Assembly: GCF_002729955.1 (NCBI RefSeq)
Contig: NZ_PBYA01000022.1
Span: 1-49,050, forward strand
DNA: 49,050 bases
Reading direction: 5' to 3'
Source of the DNA: Salinisphaera sp.
Lineage (GTDB): Bacteria > Pseudomonadota > Gammaproteobacteria > Nevskiales > Salinisphaeraceae
This document shows positions 25,720 through 35,042 of this stretch, one piece after another (the first letter of the stretch is position 1; the number at the start of each line of letters is the position of its first letter). The notes beneath the pieces are model-generated. The model worked only from the letters and a program-made list of their open reading frames with translations. It did not search any database and had not been told where the DNA came from. Both the position numbers and the translations under genes were made by a program.

Positions 25720-26952
25720 ATGCAGACTTCCATCATCCCGCAGTTGCGCGATACTCCGGACGGCGAGGAAGCCGATCGTATTCTGCGTGCCTGTACGCAC
25801 TGCGGCTTCTGTACCGCCACCTGCCCCACCTACCAGCTCCTTGGCGACGAACGCGACAGCCCGCGTGGACGCATCTACCTGATCAAACAGGTGCTCGAAG
25901 GCGAAAAACCCACGCAGAAGACGCAGACCCATCTGGACCGCTGTCTGACCTGTCGCGCCTGCGAAACCACCTGCCCCTCGGGTGTGGAATACGCCAAGCT
26001 GGCAGACATCGGCCGCGACCTGGTCGACCAGCAGGTCGAACGCCCGCGCCATGAGCGCGTGCTGCGCTGGCTGCTGCGCCATATCGTGGCTTATCGCAAC
26101 CGCTTTGCCTTCTTCTTCGCCCTCGGCCATATCTTCAAGCCGCTGCTGGTCGGCCCGCTGGCCCCGCTCAAGCAGAAGATGCCGCCGCGGCGCAAGGCGC
26201 TTGCCTGGCCGAAGGCCGAGAACGCGCAGCGTACGATGATCGTGCTCGACGGCTGCGTGCAGCCGGTCGCCGCGCCCAATACCAATGCCCATGCCGCGCG
26301 CATCTTTTCCCAGCTGGGGGTGCGCCTGGTCGCACCGAAGGCCAGCGGCTGCTGCGGCGCGCTGTCTCAGCATCTCGCACACCGCGAAGAGGCCAACGAC
26401 TTCGCTCGCCGCAATATCGACGCCTGGTGGCCTTATATCGAGGACGGCGCCGAGGCGATCGTGCTCACGGCCAGCGGCTGCGGGGCATCGGTGGTCGAGT
26501 ATGGGCATATGCTGCGTAACGACCCGGAATACGCCGAGAAGGCCGCACGCGTTTCCGCCCTGGCACGCGATCTGAGCGACGTGCTCGCCGAAGAGGATCT
26601 CAGCCAGCTGGGCGACCTGGGCCACGGCCGTCAGGTGGCTTATCATCCGCCATGTACGCTGCAGAATGCGCCGCAGCTGCACGACAACGTAGCCGAAATC
26701 CTGACCCAGGCCGGCTATCAATTGACCCATGTGCGCGACCCGCATCTGTGCTGCGGCTCGGCGGGCACCTACTCGATCCTGCAGCCGACCATGGCCAACG
26801 AGCTGCGTTCGAACAAGCTGGCCTCCCTGCAGGCGGGCGATCCGGACGTCATCGTGACCGCCAACATCGGCTGCCAGCTGCATCTCGAATCCGCTGCCGG
26901 CGTGCCGGTACGCCACTGGATCGAGCTGCTGGAACCGGCCGTCGCGGCATAG
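25720..26952 (+). CDS. glcF: Glycolate oxidase iron-sulfur subunit GlcF
   Basis: A 410-residue electron-transfer subunit. Two [4Fe-4S] clusters are indicated by Cys25/28/31/35 (CTHCGFCTATCP) and Cys75/78/81/85 (CLTCRACETTCP). The C-terminal half has two CCG motifs (SGCCGALSQHL and HLCCGSAGTYS), as in the heterodisulfide-reductase-like family, probably binding further clusters or quinone-linked groups. It completes glcDEF. A GC-rich hairpin follows the gene and then a REP array. Confidence 0.95.
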   Translation: MQTSIIPQLRDTPDGEEADRILRACTHCGFCTATCPTYQLLGDERDSPRGRIYLIKQVLEGEKPTQKTQTHLDRCLTCRACETTCPSGVEYAKLADIGRDLVDQQVERPRHERVLRWLLRHIVAYRNRFAFFFALGHIFKPLLVGPLAPLKQKMPPRRKALAWPKAENAQRTMIVLDGCVQPVAAPNTNAHAARIFSQLGVRLVAPKASGCCGALSQHLAHREEANDFARRNIDAWWPYIEDGAEAIVLTASGCGASVVEYGHMLRNDPEYAEKAARVSALARDLSDVLAEEDLSQLGDLGHGRQVAYHPPCTLQNAPQLHDNVAEILTQAGYQLTHVRDPHLCCGSAGTYSILQPTMANELRSNKLASLQAGDPDVIVTANIGCQLHLESAAGVPVRHWIELLEPAVAA

Positions 26953-26968
26953 CTCGGCAGCTGCAGAA

Positions 26969-26996
26969 AGCGGCGTGTTCATTGCGACACGCCGCT
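26969..26996. terminator. Hairpin after glcF, possible terminator
   Basis: A perfect 10-bp stem AGCGGCGTGT/ACACGCCGCT with an eight-base loop, 16 bp after the glcF stop codon. The plus side lacks a U tract (AGGCTAG follows); the minus side has TTTC. It may end or stabilise the glcDEF mRNA, or stop antisense transcription from the perM side. Confidence 0.5.
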
Positions 26997-27007
26997 AGGC
27001 TAGCCGC

Positions 27008-27525
27008 GTAGGTTGGCTTAGGCCGACAGGCCGTAAGCCAACACGGAACGGGCCACCGAGGCCGTTTGAGTCGTGATGCCGAAGTGGCTATCCGCGCCGC
27101 ATTCCGCGTTGGATTACGCTGCGCTAATCCAACCTACGCCTGCGCCCTGTCCTGGCCGGCCTTCGCGCTGGCCAGGCCCTTGTCGACAGGCGGCAAGCCC
27201 ACAGGGAAACTGATCCTTCGCGCGATTCGAGCCGCGATCGCGGGATTGGTATCGGGGTTGCGTTCTTTGTTGGATTACGCTGCGCTAATCCAACCTACGT
27301 CCTGCCCGGCTTTCGGGGTCTTCATTCGCGCTATTGGCGTTCGGTTGCAGACTCCAATCGATGCGGCGTTAACACACACCGAACCCGGCACGTAGCCGCG
27401 TAGGTTGGTTTAGGCCGCAGGCCGTAAACCGACACGAAACGGAGTTGTGAGGCCGTTCGAGCCTCGATCGCCGATTAGCATATCGGGACTGCGTTCCTTT
27501 GTTGGCTTACGCAGAGCTAACCCAT
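27008..27525. repeat. REP-like palindrome array between glcF and perM
   Basis: Plus-orientation type B copies at 27008-27042 and 27400-27433 (the latter with GTTTA/TAAAC), and minus-orientation type A copies at 27108-27137 and 27269-27298. Both A copies carry a GCTGCGC loop in place of GCTTCGC. A degenerate A-like remnant lies at about 27501-27525. The loop difference sets this array apart from the others. Nothing else is seen between 26997 and 27577. Confidence 0.85.
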
Positions 27526-27577
27526 GCGGCCGGCGCTGCCCCGCCGGGCGCGGGGCGCCGTCGCGAGAGGGCGACGA

Positions 27578-28672
27578 TTACGGGTCCTCCTGCGCGTCGC
27601 GTCCGTTATCAAGCTCCGGAAGCACGGCCTCTCGACGCGGCCAGGCCTTGATGACCGCATGCACCACGGTGGCCAGCGGAATCGCGAAGAACACGCCCCA
27701 GAAGCCCCAGATACCGCCAAAGAACAGCACCGCGGTGATGATGGCCACCGGATGCAGGTCCACCGCCTCCGAGAACAGCACCGGCACGAGCAGATTGCCG
27801 TCGAGCATCTGCAATATGGCGTAGGCGATCAGTACATAGACCGTCTGTGCCTCGAAGCCCCACTGCGCATAGGCCACCAGCATCACCGGCACGGTCATGC
27901 CGAAGGCGCCGATATAGGGCACCAGTACCGAGAACCCCACCAGCGCCGAAAGCAGCATCGCGTACTTGAGCCCGAGCAACGAGAACACGATGTACGCCGC
28001 GATCCAGACGATGACGATCTCGAGCGCCTTGCCGCGAACGTAGTTGCCGAGCTGGGCATTCACGTCCGCCCACACATTGCGCACCAGCCGCCCGTTGCGC
28101 GGGCCGAAATTGGCGAACCAGCGCAGGATCTGTGCCTTGTCGCGCAGCATGAAGAACACCATCAGCGGCACCAGCAGCAGATAGACCGACAGGTACAGCA
28201 GGCTCATGCCCACCACCAGCGAGCGGCTGACCACGGTCTGGCGCAGAGAGCCCACGTCGAAGGTCATGCTGTTGATCATGGCGTTGATCTGGTCATCGGT
28301 GATCAGGGCCGGATAACGCTGGGGCAAGGCGGCAACCCACTCCTGCGCCCGGCTGATCAGGCTGGGCACCTCGGTAAGCACCTGGCCGGCCTGACGGGTC
28401 AGCAGCGGGAGCAGCGCGAAGCTCACCCACACCACGCCAATCAGCAACGCGGTGGACAACAGGGCCGCGCCCAGCCAGCGCGGCACGTGCACGCGTTCAA
28501 GCCAGAGCACCGGCGAATCCAGCAGATAGGCCACCACCACGGCCGCCAGTACCGGCGTGAGCAAGGTGCCGAACACCATCACTAGCACCAGCGCGCTGAT
28601 GAGGATCAACGCCAGCGCGACCACCTGCGGGTCAGAGAAGTGTCGGCTGAACCATTCGCGTACGACGTTCAT
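27578..28672 (-). CDS. perM: AI-2E family transporter, PerM
   Basis: A 364-residue inner-membrane protein with about eight hydrophobic segments, belonging to the AI-2E exporter/PerM family. Recognisable parts are the central soluble loop, VFFMLRDKAQILRWF, the GKALEIVIVWIAAYIVFSLLGL segment and the C-terminal PVAIITAVLFFGGIWGFWG. The ATG at 28672 was chosen because the 50 residues upstream are arginine-rich and unlike the family. It is divergent from bepA; the same pair is adjacent in E. coli (yfgO-yfgC). The substrate is unknown; quorum-signal export is only one possibility in the family. Confidence 0.9.
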   Translation of the reverse strand: MNVVREWFSRHFSDPQVVALALILISALVLVMVFGTLLTPVLAAVVVAYLLDSPVLWLERVHVPRWLGAALLSTALLIGVVWVSFALLPLLTRQAGQVLTEVPSLISRAQEWVAALPQRYPALITDDQINAMINSMTFDVGSLRQTVVSRSLVVGMSLLYLSVYLLLVPLMVFFMLRDKAQILRWFANFGPRNGRLVRNVWADVNAQLGNYVRGKALEIVIVWIAAYIVFSLLGLKYAMLLSALVGFSVLVPYIGAFGMTVPVMLVAYAQWGFEAQTVYVLIAYAILQMLDGNLLVPVLFSEAVDLHPVAIITAVLFFGGIWGFWGVFFAIPLATVVHAVIKAWPRREAVLPELDNGRDAQEDP

Positions 28673-29024
28673 CGCGGCCCCCGCGCGACGACTGGTGTCG
28701 TGCCCGTTCTTAAGACGACCGGAGAGAACAATAGCTTCGACACATCGGCTCCTGTGCGCTGGGCGAAAGCGGCTCGCAACCAGCGTGCTGAATAACATGC
28801 GTGAACCTCTGCCGTATGACACCGATCGCGCCTGCGCGGCCGATAGCGCCCGTCGACGCCTCGCGGACGGCGTAGCAGCCAGGTACTTAGGCGCAATAAC
28901 AGCAACGCGAACGTGTATGAATGGAGCAGAGATTCCTGATGGCGCCAGTTTAATCGAATGAACGAAACACGCTAATCTGGGGTCAGAAGTTCATGCGCCC
29001 CAACGCTTACCACATGTCCCTCTC
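28673..29024. other. Divergent intergenic region between perM and bepA
   Basis: About 350 bp with a small dyad ACGAC/GTCGT (28688-28701) just upstream of perM. No REP copy and no RNA were recognised. A 54-codon plus-strand frame near 28797 has no Shine-Dalgarno and no recognisable features. Promoters for both genes should lie here. Confidence 0.4.
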
Positions 29025-30518
29025 GTGACTTTTTCTTCGCACCGTCCGGCCCGTTTCCTGGTCCTGCTGATGGCCTGCCTGCTGACCATCAGCACGCTCG
29101 CGAGCGCGCGCGATTACCAGCTGCCGAGCATCGGCCAGCCGGCGGACAACTATATGTCGCCGGCCGAAGAGCAGAAAATCGGCCTGCAGGTGGTGGCGCA
29201 ACTGCTGGCCCGCCACCTGATCATCGAGGATACGCAGCTGCGTGAATACCTCACGAGCGTGGGCGCGCGCCTGGCTGGCCATACCGACGCCGATGCCAGC
29301 GCGTTTCGTTTCTATCCGATCGACAGCAGCCAGATCAACGCCTTTGCGCTGCCGGGCGGCTATATCGGGGTCAACGCCGGGCTGATCACCGAAACCGACA
29401 ACGAAAGCGAACTGGCCGGCGTCATGGGCCATGAAATGGCGCATGTCACCCAGCGCCATATCGCCCGCCAGATCGAAGCCACCTCCGGCATGGGCTGGGC
29501 GACCGCGGCGGCCATCCTGGTGGCCGCGATCGCCGGCGGCGGCGATCCGGATGCCCTCTCGGCGGCCGTGACCGCGGGTGTGTCCAACCTCAACCAGCAG
29601 CAGACCAACTTCACCCGTGCCCACGAATTCGAGGCCGACCGGATCGGCATTCGAACCATGGCGGAATCGGGCTTCGACCCGGACGCCATGGCCAGCTTCT
29701 TCGAGAAGATGCAGCGCCGCTCACGGCTGTACGGCAATCAGCTGCCCGATATCCTGTTGTCGCATCCGGTGAGCAACACGCGCATGGCTGAAGCGGAAAC
29801 CCGTGCGCGAGACTATGCGAACACCAACATACGAGAAAGCGATACCTACGCGCTGATGAAGGAACGCGCCCGCGTGCTCATGAGCAAGCAATACGGCGAA
29901 CTGCTGCGCTACTACGAGCAGCGCCGCCGCGACGAGGGCGACACGCCGGCCCTCGACTACGGCTATGCGCTCACGCTGCTGCAACTTGGCCGCAGCGACG
30001 ATGCGATTACCCTGCTCGAGCCCCTGGCCGCGCAAGAGCCGCCCCATGCGGCCTATTCCCTCGCTCTCGCCCAGGCTCGTCGCCAGTCAGGGCAGACCCG
30101 GCAGGCGCGCGAGCTACTCGAACAGGCACGTACGGCCTTCCCCGACAGCGCCGCGGTCAAGCTCGACTATGCCGAATTCCTCATGGATACGGGTGACGCG
30201 CAGGCAGTTCGCTCGTTTCTGTTGCAGGATCGCGCGTTGCTCGAGCAATCCGCCGATGCGCAGCAGATGCTCGCACGGGTGGCCGGCGATCAGGGCAATC
30301 TTGGTGAGGCCTACTATCGCCAGGCCAAGTACTACGAGCTGCGCGGTGCCTACGGCCCCGCCATCAACCAGCTGCGTACCGCGCTACAGACCGCCGAGCT
30401 GAACGCCTTCGACAAGGCCCGACTGCGAGCCCTGCTCGATCAGATGGTGAAGTCCTGCCACCGCGCCTGGTCCGAACGCGAGTGCCGGGAACAGGTGACG
30501 GCCGACGCACGCTACTGA
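29025..30518 (+). CDS. bepA: Outer-membrane assembly metalloprotease/chaperone BepA
   Basis: A 497-residue periplasmic M48 zinc metalloprotease with a C-terminal TPR region. Family knowledge: BepA promotes LptD maturation and degrades stalled outer-membrane proteins. A signal peptide covers about residues 1-28. The zinc motif HEMAH gives His136, Glu137 and His140, numbered as in E. coli, with the third ligand Glu201 in EFEADRIG. TPR-like helices run from about 310 to 480. The start is GTG at 29025; no good Shine-Dalgarno is seen, but it gives the best signal sequence. It is divergent from perM. Confidence 0.94.
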   Translation: MTFSSHRPARFLVLLMACLLTISTLASARDYQLPSIGQPADNYMSPAEEQKIGLQVVAQLLARHLIIEDTQLREYLTSVGARLAGHTDADASAFRFYPIDSSQINAFALPGGYIGVNAGLITETDNESELAGVMGHEMAHVTQRHIARQIEATSGMGWATAAAILVAAIAGGGDPDALSAAVTAGVSNLNQQQTNFTRAHEFEADRIGIRTMAESGFDPDAMASFFEKMQRRSRLYGNQLPDILLSHPVSNTRMAEAETRARDYANTNIRESDTYALMKERARVLMSKQYGELLRYYEQRRRDEGDTPALDYGYALTLLQLGRSDDAITLLEPLAAQEPPHAAYSLALAQARRQSGQTRQARELLEQARTAFPDSAAVKLDYAEFLMDTGDAQAVRSFLLQDRALLEQSADAQQMLARVAGDQGNLGEAYYRQAKYYELRGAYGPAINQLRTALQTAELNAFDKARLRALLDQMVKSCHRAWSERECREQVTADARY

Positions 30519-30599
30519 GCGGCGACGGCCGACGGTCCCCGCCACACCACCGCCGCCGACCGTTCTCGACGCAGCGCACGCATCAGACTAGCGCGCTTT

Positions 30600-31799
30600 C
30601 TAGCGCCCGCTTCGACCCGGCGCCGACTCTACCGGGCGTACATCGCGCATGGGTACGATGGTGTTCCATTGCCGGCAGCTCGGGCACTGCCAGTGCAGAT
30701 AGCGCCCGGAGAAACCGCACTGTCCGCAGTGATAGGTCGGCTGACGCTCGATGATCTGGCCCAGCGACTGGCGCAGGCTGTCCAGGGGGCCGGTGAGCGT
30801 ACTGCGCGTCTGCGACCAGGTGAGGTCGAGCAGATGATAGAAGCCGATCCAGTTCGGCTCGGTCTGCAGATACTGGGAGATATGCGCGATCGCCTCGTCG
30901 GTTTTCTGCTGGCGATGCAGAAACCGGGCATAGGCAACATGCGGGTGCGCCCCGTCGTAGAGCGGCATCAGCTCGCGCAGGAACTGGGCATAGCCCGACG
31001 GATCATCGAGCGCATCGAAACAGCGTCGCATCGGCTCGATGATTTCGCTGATGAAATCCACGTCCTGACGCATCACCTGCCGGTAAATGCGGATGGCGCC
31101 GCGATGATCTTCTGCCTGCTCTGCCATGAGCCCGCCGATCAGGCTGGCGCGCGCGCAGTCGCGAAAAGACTGCCGTGCCGACTTCAGATGATTGCGTGCC
31201 ACGTCTAGCTGGCCGGCGCTGCGCGCCTGCTCAGCCAGTTCGCAGAAATACTGGGCAATGACCGGGCGCATCGAGGTGCCGCGCACCGTCTCCAGCCGCC
31301 GTGTGGTCGCGATGGATTGATCCCAGTCGCGCTCCTGCTCATAGATCGCGATCAGGCCGGACAGCGAGCGTTCGAGGAAAAGATTCTGATCGGCCAGCTC
31401 GCGAAACAGGCCCTCGGCCCGGTCCAGCACGCCGGCGCGCAGATAATCCTGGGCCAGTTCGTAGCGTGCCTGGTTGCGGTGAATGGCCTTGAGGTTGGGG
31501 CGTGCGACGAGGTTCTGGTGCATGCGCAGAGCGCGATCCACCTCACCCTGCCGGCGAAACAGATTACCCAGGGCCAGATGGGTTTCGGCGGTGTCGTTAT
31601 CGACTTCAAGCACGCGCACGAAAGTGGCGATCGCCTGATCCGCGTCTTCGTTGACGAGCTGGCTTATGCCGCGCAGATAGTCCGCGTTGACCGGCGGCAT
31701 GGGTTCGTCGCCGCGGTCGGCGCGACCCCGCACGTACCAGCCCGACGCGGCCGCCAGCGGCAGCAGCGCCAGAAGGACCCACCAGATGCCGTCAAGCAT
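30600..31799 (-). CDS. lapB: Lipopolysaccharide assembly protein B
   Basis: A 399-residue membrane-anchored TPR protein (E. coli LapB/YciM, 389 residues). It acts with FtsH to control LpxC and so lipid A synthesis. One N-terminal transmembrane helix (ILWWVLLALLP-like, residues 5-21) is followed by tandem TPRs including ADQAIATFVRVLEVDNDTAETHLALG. It ends in a rubredoxin-type knuckle with two CxxC pairs (CGQC and CPSC). Its start overlaps the lapA end by eight bases. It is the last gene of the ihfB-lapA-lapB run. Confidence 0.95.
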   Translation of the reverse strand: MLDGIWWVLLALLPLAAASGWYVRGRADRGDEPMPPVNADYLRGISQLVNEDADQAIATFVRVLEVDNDTAETHLALGNLFRRQGEVDRALRMHQNLVARPNLKAIHRNQARYELAQDYLRAGVLDRAEGLFRELADQNLFLERSLSGLIAIYEQERDWDQSIATTRRLETVRGTSMRPVIAQYFCELAEQARSAGQLDVARNHLKSARQSFRDCARASLIGGLMAEQAEDHRGAIRIYRQVMRQDVDFISEIIEPMRRCFDALDDPSGYAQFLRELMPLYDGAHPHVAYARFLHRQQKTDEAIAHISQYLQTEPNWIGFYHLLDLTWSQTRSTLTGPLDSLRQSLGQIIERQPTYHCGQCGFSGRYLHWQCPSCRQWNTIVPMRDVRPVESAPGRSGR

Positions 31800-32082
31800 C
31801 GTGAATGGGCATGCTCCGCAGGTTGGAAATCTCGGTCTGCGCGTCTTTCAGACGGCGCCGCGTGCTCGTGAGCTGAGCACGTAGCCGGGTGATCTTGCCG
31901 ATACACACGATAGCGGCGATTGCGAGGCCGAGAACAAAAGCGACAACCAGCAGAACCACCAGCGGTGCTTCGGTCGTCGTCCAGAGCAGATCAATCGAGA
32001 CCAGATCGTAGTTGAAGAAACCGAACGCCACGCCCAGCACGAGCCCCACGACCACGATCAGATTACGAATCAGGCGTAGCAT
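31792..32082 (-). CDS. lapA: Lipopolysaccharide assembly protein A
   Basis: A 96-residue inner-membrane protein (YciS/LapA, DUF1049). Two hydrophobic helices (about 5-23 and 40-62) flank the family motif NYDLVSIDLLW, and a short basic coiled-coil tail follows (RLRAQLTSTRRRLKDAQTE). It lies between ihfB (58 bp gap) and lapB (overlapping), the standard order. Confidence 0.94.
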   Translation of the reverse strand: MLRLIRNLIVVVGLVLGVAFGFFNYDLVSIDLLWTTTEAPLVVLLVVAFVLGLAIAAIVCIGKITRLRAQLTSTRRRLKDAQTEISNLRSMPIHDA

Positions 32083-32140
32083 TTACTTCCCGTTGCTTGT
32101 ACGGGCGACTCCGCCCTTCGACGCAGGCGGTTTCGACCCG

Positions 32141-32428
32141 CTATGAATGGTTTGTGTTCACCCGTTCGCGCAATTCCTTGCCGGGTTTGAAATGCGGCAC
32201 GTACTTGCGCGGAATATCGACGGATTCGCCGGTTTTCGGGTTACGACCACGCCGCGCCGGGCGATGGTGTACCGAAAAACTGCCAAACCCGCGAATCTCC
32301 ACGCGACCGCCTTCGGCCAGCTCGGCAATTACGTCGTCGAGTAGAAGTTTTACCGCCAGTTCCACGTCACGGTGCGACATATGCGCCTGACGCTGAACCA
32401 GCCGTTCGATCAGCTCCGATTTAGTCAT
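32141..32428 (-). CDS. ihfB: Integration host factor subunit beta
   Basis: A 95-residue DNA-bending subunit that pairs with IhfA. The start [10 protein letters not shown], the conserved [18 protein letters not shown] and the beta-ribbon arm [12 protein letters not shown] with the intercalating proline are all present. Length matches E. coli IhfB (94). It is downstream of rpsA with a strong terminator between, so it probably also has its own promoter, as in E. coli. Confidence 0.97.
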   Translation of the reverse strand: MTKSELIERLVQRQAHMSHRDVELAVKLLLDDVIAELAEGGRVEIRGFGSFSVHHRPARRGRNPKTGESVDIPRKYVPHFKPGKELRERVNTNHS

Positions 32429-32499
32429 CCAGCGTCCTCTCCCTGGAAACGCCGCCCCCGAATCATGCCCTTACGGCACGCCCCTTATAAGAAGGTAGT

Positions 32500-32531
32500 T
32501 AAAACGCGGGGCGCGCGCAAGCGCCCCGCGT
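32500..32531 (-). terminator. rho-independent terminator of rpsA
   Basis: On the minus strand ACGCGGGGCG and CGCCCCGCGT form a perfect 10-bp stem (32504-32531) followed by TTTTAAC. It lies 20 bp after the rpsA stop codon and upstream of ihfB. Confidence 0.85.
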
Positions 32532-32551
32532 CATTTCCGACCGCGATATTT

Positions 32552-34237
32552 TTAGTTGTTGCGGTCGCTGGCGTCGATCTGCTCCTTGAGCAGCTCGCCA
32601 AGGCTGGTGGTGCCGGTCGAGGCATCGGTATCCGCGTAGTCGCGCATCGCCTGCTGCTCGTCCTTTTCGTCCTTGGCACGAATCGACAGGCTGATGGTGC
32701 GGTTACGCCGATCGACGCCCACGAAACGGGCTTCGACTTCCTGGCCTTCCGACAGCGCGGTACGGGCATCTTCCACGCGATCGCGGGAGATATCCGAGGC
32801 GCGGATGTAACCGACCACGTCGTTGCCCAGGTCGACCGTCGCGCCACGGGCATCGACCGTGTCGATCTTGCCGGAGACGACGCTGCCCTTCGGGTTGTCC
32901 GCAACGAAGGAACCGATCGGATCCTGCGCAAGCTGCTTGATGCCCAGGGAAATGCGCTCGCGGTCGGCGTCGATCGACAGCACCACGGCCTCGACCTCGT
33001 CGCCCTTCGAGTATTCGCGCACCACTTCTTCGCCGGCGTCGTTCCAGGACAGGTCCGACAGATGCACCAGACCGTCGATGTTGCCCGGCAGACCCACGAA
33101 GATACCGAAGTCGGTGATCGACTTGATCTGGCCGCGCACGACGTCGTTGCGCTGGTGATTGGCGGCGAAGTCTTCCCACGGGTTGGACTTGCACTGCTTC
33201 ATGCCCAGCGAGATACGACGACGCTCTTCGTCGATCTCCAGCACCATGACCTCGACCTCGTCGCCGACGTCGACGATCTGGCCCGGGTTGACGTTCTTGT
33301 TGGTCCAGTCCATTTCGGAAACGTGCACCAGACCTTCCACGCCCTCTTCGATTTCGACGAAGGCACCGTAGTCGGTGATGTTGGTGACGTTGCCGAACAG
33401 ACGGGTGCTTTCCGGGTAACGACGGGCGATATCCACCCACGGATCGTCGCCGAGCTGCTTCAGGCCCAGCGATACACGGGTGCGCTCACGATCGAACTTG
33501 AGCACCTTGACCTCGACTTCCTCGCCCACGTTGACGACGTCGGTCGGATCCTTGATGCGCTTCCACGACATATCGGTGATATGCAGCAGACCGTCGATGC
33601 CACCCAGGTCCACGAACGCGCCGTAGTCGACCAGGTTCTTGACGATGCCCTTGAGTACGATGCCTTCCTGGAGCGTGTCCAGCAGCTGCTTGCGCTCTTC
33701 GCTGTACTCTTCCTTGAGCACGTCGCGACGCGAGACGACCACGTTGTTGCGCAGACGGTCCAGCTTGATGACACGGAACTCGAGCGGCTTGCCTTCGAGA
33801 TAGGTGGTATCGCGAACCGGACGCACGTCGACGAGCGAACCCGGCAGGAACGCGCGAATGTTGCCGACATCGACGGTGTAACCACCCTTGACCTTGCCAC
33901 TGATGTGGCCGACCACGGATTCGCTGTTTTCGTAGGCGTCGGTGAGGAAGTCCCAGGTACGGATGCGCTGGGCTTTTTCCTTCGACAGGCGCGTGGCGCC
34001 GAAACCGTCTTCCACGGCTTCCAGTGCGACTTCGACCTTGTCCCCTTCCGCAACGGAGATTTCGCCGTTATCGTCGTAGAACTCGTCGATCGGAATCACG
34101 CCTTCCGACTTGAGGCCGGCATCGACGATGATCACGTCGTTCTTGATTTCCAGCACCTCGGCGTTGATGAGGGAACCGGGCTGCATGGTGCGACCCTGCA
34201 GACTTTGCTCGAATAGTTCGGCGAAACTTTCAGACAT
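32552..34237 (-). CDS. rpsA: 30S ribosomal protein S1
   Basis: A 561-residue protein of six S1 RNA-binding repeats that helps mRNA bind the ribosome (E. coli 557). The start [13 protein letters not shown] is canonical. Repeats show phrases such as [39 protein letters not shown] and [20 protein letters not shown]. No strong Shine-Dalgarno precedes the start, as is usual for this autoregulated gene. It lies 115 bp downstream of cmk and ends at a strong terminator. Confidence 0.98.
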   Translation of the reverse strand: MSESFAELFEQSLQGRTMQPGSLINAEVLEIKNDVIIVDAGLKSEGVIPIDEFYDDNGEISVAEGDKVEVALEAVEDGFGATRLSKEKAQRIRTWDFLTDAYENSESVVGHISGKVKGGYTVDVGNIRAFLPGSLVDVRPVRDTTYLEGKPLEFRVIKLDRLRNNVVVSRRDVLKEEYSEERKQLLDTLQEGIVLKGIVKNLVDYGAFVDLGGIDGLLHITDMSWKRIKDPTDVVNVGEEVEVKVLKFDRERTRVSLGLKQLGDDPWVDIARRYPESTRLFGNVTNITDYGAFVEIEEGVEGLVHVSEMDWTNKNVNPGQIVDVGDEVEVMVLEIDEERRRISLGMKQCKSNPWEDFAANHQRNDVVRGQIKSITDFGIFVGLPGNIDGLVHLSDLSWNDAGEEVVREYSKGDEVEAVVLSIDADRERISLGIKQLAQDPIGSFVADNPKGSVVSGKIDTVDARGATVDLGNDVVGYIRASDISRDRVEDARTALSEGQEVEARFVGVDRRNRTISLSIRAKDEKDEQQAMRDYADTDASTGTTSLGELLKEQIDASDRNN

Positions 34238-34352
34238 GAGGGGAAAAGATCCTACGGCGCTTGAGAAAAGCGAGCGCCATCCGTGGTTGATAAAACAATC
34301 CGATCAACGACATTGCGCCGCGACCGGTCCAATCGAAACAGCCGGATTCAGC

Positions 34353-35042
34353 TTAAATCCAGCCTTTTTCGCGTACAAGGCAACGCACTTTCTCCAGTGA
34401 CGCCGCCACGCTTTCGCCGGTCGTGTCGATAACATGGGCATCGGCCGCCGGCTTCAGGGGCGCGACCTCACGCGAAGCATCGCGTGCGTCCCGCTCCAAT
34501 ATCTCTCGATATATCCGGTCAAGAGTAGCATCAACGTTTGCGCCCGACAACTGCGCAAAACGGCGATTGGCCCGCTCTTCGGCCGAGGCGGTGATATAGA
34601 GCTTCAGGTCGGCCTCGGGGAAGATCACTGTGCCCATATCGCGGCCGTCGGCGATCAGCCCCGGCTCGCCGGCGAAATCACGCTGGCGCGCGAGCAGCGC
34701 GGCACGAATTTCCGGCTGGACGGCCCATTTGGAGGCGGCATCCGACACGGCGTCGCTACGAATAACGTCGGTGACGTCCTCGCCCGCCAGCAGCACGCGC
34801 TGGCCGGCTCCGCGATCCGGCTCGAAGGCCATGTCCAGCGAGCGGGCCGCGGCCACGGCCGTGGCACAGTCGCTCGCCAGGCATGCGTCGAGTCCGGCAC
34901 GAAGCGCGACCAGGCCGACCAGGCGATACAAGGCGCCGCTATCGAGCAGCCACCAGCCCAGTTCGCGCGCGAGCGCTGAGGCCAGCGTGCCCTTGCCCGC
35001 ACCGCCCGGCCCGTCCAGCGTCATCACCGGCGCAGGGTTCAT
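34353..35042 (-). CDS. cmk: Cytidylate kinase
   Basis: A 229-residue nucleotide kinase converting CMP and dCMP to their diphosphates. The P-loop is LDGPGGAGKGTLA at about 9-21, and the family motif LIADGRDMGTVIFPEADLK is visible. Its ATG overlaps the aroA TGA as ATGA, so the two are coupled. The order aroA-cmk-rpsA is conserved in Gammaproteobacteria. Confidence 0.97.
   Translation of the reverse strand: MNPAPVMTLDGPGGAGKGTLASALARELGWWLLDSGALYRLVGLVALRAGLDACLASDCATAVAAARSLDMAFEPDRGAGQRVLLAGEDVTDVIRSDAVSDAASKWAVQPEIRAALLARQRDFAGEPGLIADGRDMGTVIFPEADLKLYITASAEERANRRFAQLSGANVDATLDRIYREILERDARDASREVAPLKPAADAHVIDTTGESVAASLEKVRCLVREKGWI

Noticed and set aside
28797-28961. Small plus-strand gene between perM and bepA
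   Set aside because: No Shine-Dalgarno, no signal or motif, and amino-acid use typical of a chance frame.
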